A stretch of DNA of 8,411 bases, from the NCBI GenBank assembly GCA_040882565.1, contig JBBEAZ010000004.1, positions 1-8,411 of the forward strand, written 5' to 3'. Both the position numbers and the translations under genes were made by a program. The notes under the pieces were generated by a model, which saw only the letters and a program-made list of their open reading frames with translations, was not told where the DNA came from and made no database searches. Below, in pieces: positions 1 through 5,449 of this stretch (positions within the stretch are counted from its first letter, which is position 1; every line of letters starts with the position of its first letter). This stretch comes from CF-162 sp040882565. Lineage in GTDB: Bacteria; Chloroflexota; Dehalococcoidia; SM23-28-2; RBG-16-64-32.

Positions 1-22
1 CCCCCTCCCCATGGGAAGGGAG

Positions 23-85
23 TTGTCGGGGGGACACCCCCCGAACCCCCCGGCAGCGGCTCCGCTGCACCTTTGCGTCGGGGGA
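23..85 (+). repeat. GC-rich intergenic repeat, copy 1
   Basis: This stretch matches 6948-7010 at 60 of 63 positions in the same orientation, counted by eye; the differences are at 59, 72 and 79. It contains two stem-loops. The first is an 8-bp perfect stem, TCGGGGGG (26-33) with CCCCCCGA (37-44) and loop ACA. The second is a 6-bp stem, GCAGCG (53-58) with CGCTGC (63-68) and a 4-base loop. The flank before it (C-rich, 1-11) also resembles the flank of copy 2, so the element may extend past the window edge. It lies just past the end of the minus-strand operon, where the structure could stabilise the 3' end of the mRNA. No U-tract follows the stems, so it is not a standard intrinsic terminator. 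Identity as a dispersed genomic repeat is inference from two copies. Confidence 0.75.
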
Positions 86-121
86 AGGCGCGGGCTCGTT
101 AGAAATTGCGTGCATTTTTGG

Positions 122-355
122 CTAAGCCGAAAGAATCGCTGACAGGCGCCGTTCGTCCAGCGGCGCCGACGCCACCTCTTTCCCATCCACCGCGATCACC
201 GGTATGCGGTCCCAGTAGCGAGCGTGCGCCGCGGAGTCTGCCTCAATGTCTACGAGTTCCAGCTCGAAACGGTTCTTTCGCTGGAGGCGGCGCACGATTT
301 GCTCGGCCTTGTGACAGAGGCCGCAGTCTTCTTTCGTGTAGAGGGTCACTTTCAC
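122..355 (-). CDS. Glutaredoxin-like small thiol-disulfide protein
   Basis: This is a 77-residue protein with a thioredoxin fold of glutaredoxin (DUF836-like) size. It opens with a beta strand (KVTLYT), then the redox motif CGLC (Cys11, Cys14). It has a second strand (ELELVDIE, about 31-38) and the cis-proline signature RIPVI (Pro52) followed by DG and a short C-terminal helix. There is no signal peptide, so it should act in the cytosol as a dithiol electron carrier; its partner is unknown. The start is GTG (353-355), which overlaps the lgt stop as GTGA, with GAGGAG about 11 bases upstream inside lgt. It is therefore probably coupled to lgt translation. It is the last gene of the operon, and a repeat with hairpins follows. 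Its place beside ResA/ResB suggests a redox link to cytochrome maturation, but that is inference. Confidence 0.88.
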   Translation of the reverse strand: MKVTLYTKEDCGLCHKAEQIVRRLQRKNRFELELVDIEADSAAHARYWDRIPVIAVDGKEVASAPLDERRLSAILSA

Positions 356-1230
356 CCCGCGGTCGGCTCCTCGGGCGCGGGCGCGTCCTCGCGGAGGACG
401 CGGCGGCGGCGGGGCCGGGCCGAGCGGTCGTCGGCGGGCTCGGTGCGCAGGAGGTAGGCAACGGCGCCGAGGCCGATGGGCATGGCGATGAGGGCGATGA
501 TCTGAGCGGTGCGGAGGCCGAGGAAGACCTCGTCGTCGAGGCGGAGGAAGCTGACGGCGAAGCGCAGGGCCCCGTAGAGGAAGACCCAGGCGAAGAAGGT
601 GACGCCGGCGCGGGGGACGCGGAAGTAGATGGCGAGCAGCATGACGAAGATGACGAGGTCGCCAATCAGCTCGTAGCCGACGGCGGGGTGTTGGGCGGTG
701 AGGCGGAGGGGGTAGGCGGGGCTGTCGGGGTCGGTGTAGACGACGCCCCAGGGGAGATCGGTGGATTTGGCGAAATGCTCGCCGTTGACGATATCGCCGA
801 GGCGGCCGATGGCCATGCCGATGATGCCGCCGATGGCGGCGATATCGGCGGCGCGGGGGAGGTTCGGGACGCGGCTGAAGTAGGAGTAGCCCCAGCCGGC
901 GACGGCGCCACCGATGAGCGCGCCATAGATGGAGATGCCGCCGGCGTTGAGGGCGAAGATCTCGCCGAGGTCGTCCTTGAAGTTGCTCCAGTTCTCGATG
1001 ACGTAGAGGCCGCGGGCGCCGACGATGCCGCCGATGACGAGGGCGAGGGCGACGTTGTAGATCATGTCTTCGGGGTAGCCCATGCGGCGGGCGAGCCAGG
1101 CGGCGATGGCGACGCCGACGATGACGCCGACGGCGGTGAAGATGCCGTGCCAGGTGACCTCGAGGCCGGCGACCTCGACGAGCGTGGGGTCGATGCCGAT
1201 CTCGATCTTCAGGAGCAGTGCTTCAAACAT
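352..1230 (-). CDS. lgt: Prolipoprotein diacylglyceryl transferase (Lgt)
   Basis: Lgt moves diacylglycerol from phosphatidylglycerol to the lipobox Cys of prelipoproteins in the membrane, the first step of lipoprotein maturation. The protein has 292 residues, near the family norm, and several hydrophobic segments (about 28-45, 58-76, 98-118, 128-142, 188-204, 210-226, 242-262). The Lgt signature region is GRLGDIVNGEH (142-152) with the key Arg143, followed by PWGV. Other family marks are HPAVGYE (181-187) and YGALRF (219-224) with Arg223. Two positions differ from the E. coli form. The segment matching SFHGG is SIYGA (100-104), with Tyr102 where the active-site His would be, and Asp146 replaces Asn in the signature. 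As I recall, actinobacterial enzymes also lack that His, so activity is still likely. The C-terminal tail (267-292) is Arg/Pro/Glu-rich. It overlaps resB by 8 bases and the next gene by 4. A lipoprotein is encoded in the same operon. Confidence 0.95.
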   Translation of the reverse strand: MFEALLLKIEIGIDPTLVEVAGLEVTWHGIFTAVGVIVGVAIAAWLARRMGYPEDMIYNVALALVIGGIVGARGLYVIENWSNFKDDLGEIFALNAGGISIYGALIGGAVAGWGYSYFSRVPNLPRAADIAAIGGIIGMAIGRLGDIVNGEHFAKSTDLPWGVVYTDPDSPAYPLRLTAQHPAVGYELIGDLVIFVMLLAIYFRVPRAGVTFFAWVFLYGALRFAVSFLRLDDEVFLGLRTAQIIALIAMPIGLGAVAYLLRTEPADDRSARPRRRRVLREDAPAPEEPTAG

Positions 1231-2968
1231 CGTCTTCCATTTCCGCCGGCACGGTAGCGCCGGCCTTGGCGGCGAGCCGCCACATCTCGGAGGTGTAGTC
1301 CGCGGGGCCGGCAGCCTGGCCGGCGAGAGATGCGCCGTTGGCGGTTATTTTAGCCCAGAGGCGCCTACGCGGAACCCAGAAGGTGATCATGAGGCCGAGG
1401 ACGATGGCGGCGGCGCCGGCCCAGACGAGGTAGTCGCTGCGGTCGCGGCGGACGTCGATGCCGGCGAACTCGCGCTGGCCTTCGAAGGTGAACTCGTACT
1501 GGCCGAGAGTGAAGGAGCCGCCCTCGCTGAGGACGGCGGGTTGCATGCCGACGCCGACGATTGTGAGTTCGGGGTCGCCGGCGGTGGACGAGGATTCGGG
1601 GGCCGTCCCTTCGGAGGTCGTGTCGGTGCCGTAGACGACGTTGTTCAGCTGGAGGAGGACGTCGCCTTCGGTTGTGCCGGCGGGGCCGGAGAGGGGGAAT
1701 TCGGGGACGACGGCAGAGGGGATGTGCTGGAGGTCATACGAGATGTTTAGGGAGCCGGAATGTGCGCTTCCGCCGGACGGCACGTGCACGGTGTTGGCTT
1801 CGTCGCCGACGTTGAAGACCAGGAGGTCGTCGTCCTCGGTGGCGTCCGTTGGCAGGAGGAGGGTAAGCGGGGTGCCGTCGTCGAGGCGGAGGAGAGTGGT
1901 GAAGAAGGGCTGGTCGTTGATCTCGATGGTCTCGGGGAGGGTGACGGTGCGGTCGAGGAGGGTAGCGCCGAAGGGGTCGGTGATGCGGAGGGCGGCGGCG
2001 GGGCTGCGGTCGGCGAGGGCAAGGGTTTCGCGGTAGATGATGTTGCCGGTGGCGGTGTCGCGGACGGCGAGCTCGGCGCCGTAGCCGAAGTAGGCGACCT
2101 GATAGAAGCGGTAGCCGTTGTACTTGCAGGGGGTGTTGACAGTGGAGGAGCAGCGGAGGGCCTCGTCGCCGCCCTGGTAGATGGCGATGTCGGTGCGGTA
2201 GTCGAGGGCCTGGCCGTCGGGAGCGAACTCGGCGTGGGCGTCGAGGAGCTGGACCTGCATCTGGTTGGAGTCGGTGACGGGGAAGACGGGGAGGGTGTTG
2301 CCCTCGGCGAGGAAGAGACCGGAGGAGAAAGCATCGACGCGGCTGACGACGGCGGCGAGGATGAAGACGATGACGGCGGCGTGGGTGAGTAGGGAGCCGA
2401 GCGCGGCGACTTGGAAACGATCGGCGAAGAGCATCGTCGCCTCGCCTTCCTGCCAGCGCTCGACTTTGTAGCGCGAACGGCGGAGGGCAGACTCGAATTG
2501 GTCGGCGTCGAACGCGCCTTCGACGCGGATGCGGTCGGGGGCGAGGTCGAAGTAGCGGTCGGGGACACGCTTGCGGGGACGGGTGATGGTCTGCCAGACG
2601 CCGGGGAAGCGGCTGACGACGTAGGCGGCGGTGGAGACGACTGTGACGGCGAGGAGGAGGGCGAACCAGCCGGTGTGGAAGAGGTCGAAGATGCCGAGGC
2701 TGTTCATCGGGTCGGTAAGGAAGCCGTAAGTGTCCTCTTTATCGGCGAGCCAGCCGGCCTCGAGCAGGGCGTCGCCGCGAACGTTGGCGGGCATCTGGGG
2801 GACGAGCACGCCGACGAGGCTGACGACGACGAGGGTGAGCAAGAGGACGATGGCGAAGCGGACGTTGGTGAAGAGCCACCAGACGGCGCGGAGGGGGTTG
2901 ATCAGGCCGAACGAGCGCGACCAGCTACGCGGCGCGGTCCGGCCTTCGGAGGCGGCGTTACCCGCCAT
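1223..2968 (-). CDS. resB: ResB-family cytochrome c biogenesis protein (System II)
   Basis: ResB (Ccs1) works with ResC/CcsA in System II to carry haem across the membrane and attach it to apocytochrome c. The protein has 581 residues. Three N-terminal membrane segments are visible (about 35-58, 101-119, 188-210), then a large loop of about 300 residues expected outside the cytoplasm, then a final segment at 514-533. The typical ResB ending is present: FAGIDVRRDRSDYLVWAG, then the last membrane helix, then WVPRRRLW. The family-type LLTHAAVIV sits in the third helix (His196). The frame stays open upstream to 3526, but that part reads through tlpA and is low-complexity Ser/Pro. The ATG at 2966-2968 gives a proper ResB N-terminus, MAGNAASEGR then the first helix after a conserved-looking NPLRAVWW. 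It overlaps tlpA by 11 bases and lgt by 8. No ResC is in the window. Confidence 0.93.
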   Translation of the reverse strand: MAGNAASEGRTAPRSWSRSFGLINPLRAVWWLFTNVRFAIVLLLTLVVVSLVGVLVPQMPANVRGDALLEAGWLADKEDTYGFLTDPMNSLGIFDLFHTGWFALLLAVTVVSTAAYVVSRFPGVWQTITRPRKRVPDRYFDLAPDRIRVEGAFDADQFESALRRSRYKVERWQEGEATMLFADRFQVAALGSLLTHAAVIVFILAAVVSRVDAFSSGLFLAEGNTLPVFPVTDSNQMQVQLLDAHAEFAPDGQALDYRTDIAIYQGGDEALRCSSTVNTPCKYNGYRFYQVAYFGYGAELAVRDTATGNIIYRETLALADRSPAAALRITDPFGATLLDRTVTLPETIEINDQPFFTTLLRLDDGTPLTLLLPTDATEDDDLLVFNVGDEANTVHVPSGGSAHSGSLNISYDLQHIPSAVVPEFPLSGPAGTTEGDVLLQLNNVVYGTDTTSEGTAPESSSTAGDPELTIVGVGMQPAVLSEGGSFTLGQYEFTFEGQREFAGIDVRRDRSDYLVWAGAAAIVLGLMITFWVPRRRLWAKITANGASLAGQAAGPADYTSEMWRLAAKAGATVPAEMEDDV

Positions 2969-3650
2969 CGTCGCCTGCCGGGAGGATCTCGGCGATGCGT
3001 TCTTCGAGCTCGGACTGGGCGATGGGGGCCTGCACGTCTGTGCCGCGCTCTTTGCTCTGGAAGGGGCCGATGAAGCGGTTGCGCACGACGCCGTCGGCGT
3101 CGATGAAGAGGGTCTCGGGGACGCCGGTGACACGATAGGCGTCGCCGACTTCGCCGTCGCGGTCGATGAGGACGGGGAAGCCGACGCCGTAGTCGTCGGT
3201 GAAGGGGCGGATGATGGACTCGCTCTCCTGGAGGTTGAGGCCGATGACGACGAGGCCGTCGTCCTGGTGGGCTTCGTAAGCCTGGACGAACTGGGGCATT
3301 TCTTTGCGGCAGGGCGCGCACCAAGTGGCCCAGAAGTTGAGGATGACGGGGCGGCCGCGGAAGTCACTGAGGCGGACTTCGGCGCCGTCCATGTCCTGGA
3401 GGAGGAAGTCGGGAGCGAGCGCGCCTTCTTGCGCCGCGACGTCGGCGCCTGCCGGGACGAGTGCGGCCGGGAGATCGGCGGGGCCGTATCTTTCGCCGGT
3501 GCTGCTGACGCCGCCGTCGCCGTCACGGGCGTCGACGTACCAGATGACGGCGGCGATGGCGAGGATGACAGCTGCCGGGTAGAGCCAGCGCCGGAGGAAG
3601 CTGCGGCGGGAAGACGCAGGCTGGGGTAGCTCTGCGGCGTTTTCGGTCAT
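2958..3650 (-). CDS. TlpA/ResA-type membrane-anchored thioredoxin
   Basis: This is a 230-residue membrane-tethered thiol-disulfide oxidoreductase. A positively charged N-terminus (RRSFLRRW, 15-22) leads into one membrane helix (about 23-38). A linker follows, then a TlpA/AhpC-TSA fold at 78-222 that should face outside the cell membrane. The redox motif is WCAPC (Cys111 and Cys114) after NFWAT. The usual domain start APDFLLQDMDG and the cis-Pro loop GVPETLFID (Pro178) are present. Bacillus ResA has CEPC and CcmG has CPTC, so the dipeptide is not diagnostic. The role as the apocytochrome c reductase of System II rests on its 11-base overlap with resB. The frame is open upstream to 4244, but that region is the shadow of the peptidase gene; the ATG at 3648-3650 is the sensible start. 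It has no clear Shine-Dalgarno sequence; a 13-codon ORF just upstream ends in ATGA on this start codon. Confidence 0.92.
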   Translation of the reverse strand: MTENAAELPQPASSRRSFLRRWLYPAAVILAIAAVIWYVDARDGDGGVSSTGERYGPADLPAALVPAGADVAAQEGALAPDFLLQDMDGAEVRLSDFRGRPVILNFWATWCAPCRKEMPQFVQAYEAHQDDGLVVIGLNLQESESIIRPFTDDYGVGFPVLIDRDGEVGDAYRVTGVPETLFIDADGVVRNRFIGPFQSKERGTDVQAPIAQSELEERIAEILPAGDDGG

Positions 3651-3688
3651 CGCCAGTAAAGGATACGCCGCCTCGGGGCTGTGGGCAT
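3647..3688 (-). CDS. Possible 13-codon bridging micro-ORF
   Basis: The ATG (3686-3688) begins directly after the TAG stop (3689-3691) of the peptidase gene. The ORF encodes MPTAPRRRILYWR and ends in a TGA (3647-3649) that overlaps the tlpA ATG as ATGA. It fills the only gap in the operon exactly. The tlpA start has no good Shine-Dalgarno sequence, so ribosomes ending the peptidase gene could restart here and be handed to tlpA. The encoded peptide itself resembles nothing I know. A chance ORF of this length is quite possible, and there is no direct evidence of translation. Confidence 0.3.
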   Translation of the reverse strand: MPTAPRRRILYWR

Positions 3689-4645
3689 CTACTCGGGGGA
3701 GAAGGCGTCCTGGTAGACGGCGCGAGTCTCGATGGCGGAGAGGCCAGCGCCGAGGAAGGTGCTGCCGACGCGGATTTCGAAGTGCAGGTGGATTTCGTAC
3801 TGGGGATTGGACAGCGACTCGGGGGTGCCGGAGTCGCCGATGAGGCCGACAACCTGGCCCTGCGTGACCGTGCCGCCGATCTCGACTTCGTCCGGGATGT
3901 CGTTGAGGTGGCAGTAGCGCGTGACGAGGCCGTCTCCGTGATCGATCCAGACCTGGCGGCCGCGGAAGCTGTCGAGGGCGTTGGTGTCGGTGAACCCTTG
4001 TTCGGCTGAGCGGGCGAGGAGGTCGTCGATTTCCTCCTGAGTGAGCGGCAGGTACTCGTGGTCGGCGCGGACGACGCGTCCGCCTTTGGCGGCGAGCGCG
4101 GGAGTGTTGATGATGACGTCGGTGCAAGCGAAGTCGGTGAAGAAGTCGACGCCCTCGTGCACACCGGCGCGGTAGACACGCGGGGCGTTCGGCATCTGGT
4201 TGTCGTCCAGGGGGAGGCAGGCGTTGGCGACAGGGAGCATCCACCCTCTGCCGGCGGGGTTTTCGATGGGGATGCTGGGGTCGAGTGTTGGCCCGGGCGT
4301 GAGGGCGGGGGCGCCGGCGCCGCCGACGATGTGGAGGACGTCGCCGACGCTGAGCTGGGAGTCAGCGGTGAGGCCATTGGCCGTGAGGAGGGTATCGAGG
4401 GAGATGCTGAACTGATCGGCGATGCCGCTGAGCGTGTCGCCTTCGACGACCACATAGTCGAAGTCGCTCGTGGCTGGGACTTCGGTTGGCGTCGGGGCCG
4501 GCGTGTTGGTGGTGGCGGCGACAGTGGGCGTAGGCGTCGATTCCTCGGCGCCTGAGCCACCGCCGCACGCGGACAACAGAACGGCGGCCACGAGGACCGC
4601 CGGGATGAGGCCGCCGGCCAGGGAGAGGCTAGTTCTTGGGCGGAT
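3689..4645 (-). CDS. LysM/M23 lipoprotein peptidase (cell-wall hydrolase)
   Basis: This is a probable surface lipoprotein that binds peptidoglycan and cuts its cross-links or peptides. The lipobox LLSAC is followed by a Thr/Pro-rich linker. In numbering from the GTG at 4589-4591 (300 residues), a LysM domain lies at 46-89 (YVVVEGDTLSGIA ... VGDVLHIV) and an M23 (LytM) metallopeptidase domain at about 140-295. All expected Zn and catalytic residues are there: HEGVD (His145, Asp149), RYCHL (His228) and HLHFE (His268, His270). An acidic, probably helical insert of about 30 residues (180-210) lies between the VVRA strand and RQVWIDHGDG. The GTG start leaves only eight residues before the Cys, too short for a signal peptide. 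In-frame codons upstream extend to a TAA at 4667-4669 and encode IRPRTSLSLAGG then a hydrophobic run, a proper signal peptide. No ATG, GTG or TTG occurs there. ATC (4643-4645) has GGAGG nine bases upstream and is used here, giving 318 residues. The domain calls are firm; the start is not. Confidence 0.88.
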   Translation of the reverse strand: MRPRTSLSLAGGLIPAVLVAAVLLSACGGGSGAEESTPTPTVAATTNTPAPTPTEVPATSDFDYVVVEGDTLSGIADQFSISLDTLLTANGLTADSQLSVGDVLHIVGGAGAPALTPGPTLDPSIPIENPAGRGWMLPVANACLPLDDNQMPNAPRVYRAGVHEGVDFFTDFACTDVIINTPALAAKGGRVVRADHEYLPLTQEEIDDLLARSAEQGFTDTNALDSFRGRQVWIDHGDGLVTRYCHLNDIPDEVEIGGTVTQGQVVGLIGDSGTPESLSNPQYEIHLHFEIRVGSTFLGAGLSAIETRAVYQDAFSPE

Positions 4646-4694
4646 AGCCTGCGTCCTCCGCGTCGGTTATGGAGTCTTGCGTCATCGGGGTCAT
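4629..4694 (-). CDS. Small ORF, 21 residues, coupled to gatD
   Basis: The ATG (4692-4694) overlaps the gatD stop as ATGA, and GGAGGA sits two bases upstream of it. A second in-frame ATG is at codon 4. The peptide starts MTPMTQDSITDAEDAG and ends YPPKN at a TAG (4629-4631). It is acidic and has no membrane segment. It overlaps the presumed start of the lipoprotein gene by 17 bases in another frame. It could be a real tiny gene, a translational coupler for the lipoprotein, or the true N-terminus of that protein joined by a +1 shift (natural or a sequence error). The ATGA junction and strong ribosome site support translation. I do not recognise the peptide. Confidence 0.45.
   Translation of the reverse strand: MTPMTQDSITDAEDAGYPPKN
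4655..4659 (-). promoter_or_regulatory. Shine-Dalgarno site for the lipoprotein gene
   Basis: GGAGG reads on the minus strand nine bases before an ATC codon (4643-4645). From that codon the lipoprotein frame encodes a complete signal peptide. The GTG at 4589-4591 and the CTG at 4619-4621 have no such site. This decides the proposed start, although GGAGG is also common in GC-rich coding DNA. Confidence 0.45.
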
Positions 4695-5449
4695 CTTCCT
4701 CCGAGGCGGATGATACTCCGCCGGGTGGCGAGCCGCAGGGCTTCGGCGTGCGCCTGTTCCTCTACCATATCGTCCAGCGGAGCTAGCTGCACTTCGCCGT
4801 GACGCTTGCGCAGGGCGAGGCCGATGAGGTGATCGGCGAAGCGCGGGTTCTTGGGCAGGAGCGAGCCGTGGAGGTAGGTGCCGTAGGCGTTGCGGTAGAC
4901 AGCGCCTTCGCCGCCATCGGCGCCGTTGTTGCCGAAGCCAGTGACGAGCCTGCCGAGTGGATGCGCGTTCTCACCGAGGTACGTGCGGCCGCCGTGGTTT
5001 TCGAACCCGACGAGGGTGGTGCCCTGCCATTCGATGACGACGTTGCCGATGAAGCGCTTGCCGTCGGGGCCGGGATGCCTGGTCCAGAGGTCGAGCACGC
5101 CGGCGCCGGGCAGGTCTTCGCCGTCGGCGGAGCGATAGTAGGCGCCTATGAGCTGGTAGCCGCCGCAGACCGCGAGGAAGACGCCGTCGTTCTCGACGTA
5201 TTCGCGGAGGGCGTCGCCCTTCACTTCGCGCATGTCGTCGGCGACGCGGCGCTGCTCGGCGTCCTGGGCGCCGCCGATGAAGACGAGGTCGTAGGCGGCC
5301 GGGTCGAAGGAATCGCCGAGGGAGAGTTCGGTGACATCGAGGGAGATGTCGCGGCCGGCGCAGCGGCGCTGGAAGCACATTATGTTGCCGCGATCGCCGT
5401 AGATGTTCATGAGCTTCGGGTAGAGATGGGCGAGGCGGAGGTCAGGCAT
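4691..5449 (-). CDS. gatD: Lipid II isoglutaminyl synthase, glutaminase subunit GatD
   Basis: GatD releases ammonia from glutamine and passes it to MurT, which amidates the alpha-carboxyl of D-Glu at stem position 2 of lipid II. This occurs at the inner face of the cell membrane. The protein has 252 residues, in line with the family, and is a cobyric-acid-synthase-like class I glutamine amidotransferase. It starts LRLAHLYPKLMNIYGDRGN, a typical GatD opening. The nucleophile is Cys95 in FLAVCGGYQLIG, and the catalytic His is His194 in YGTYLHGSLLPKNP. The oxyanion-type segment VFIGGAQD is at 56-63. No third catalytic acid follows the His, as in GatD, where an Asp of MurT is reported to complete the triad. 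The ATG (5447-5449) is preceded by GGGAG at seven-base spacing and overlaps the murT stop by 8 bases; the frame further upstream is murT shadow. Confidence 0.95.
   Translation of the reverse strand: MPDLRLAHLYPKLMNIYGDRGNIMCFQRRCAGRDISLDVTELSLGDSFDPAAYDLVFIGGAQDAEQRRVADDMREVKGDALREYVENDGVFLAVCGGYQLIGAYYRSADGEDLPGAGVLDLWTRHPGPDGKRFIGNVVIEWQGTTLVGFENHGGRTYLGENAHPLGRLVTGFGNNGADGGEGAVYRNAYGTYLHGSLLPKNPRFADHLIGLALRKRHGEVQLAPLDDMVEEQAHAEALRLATRRSIIRLGGR
4697..4702 (-). promoter_or_regulatory. Shine-Dalgarno site at the end of gatD
   Basis: GGAGGA lies in the last codons of gatD (encoding GGR) and is two bases from the ATG of the 21-residue ORF, and twelve bases (from GGAGG) from its fourth-codon ATG. 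The wider spacing is nearer the usual range, so the second ATG may be the main start. Confidence 0.5.

Noticed and set aside
1..121. Rho-independent terminator for the operon
   Set aside because: Two hairpins exist but neither is followed by a U-tract in the direction of transcription.
106..1257. 383-residue plus-strand ORF rich in Glu, Asp, Gly and Ala
   Set aside because: It is antisense to lgt and the glutaredoxin gene and has the low-complexity acidic make-up of a GC-rich shadow frame.
2969..3526. N-terminal extension of the ResB frame by 186 residues
   Set aside because: It reads Ser/Pro/Ala low-complexity sequence through tlpA in another frame; the ATG at 2968 gives a normal ResB N-terminus.
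3651..4244. Arg/Pro-rich extension of the TlpA frame
   Set aside because: It lies across the peptidase gene in another frame and has no domain-like sequence.
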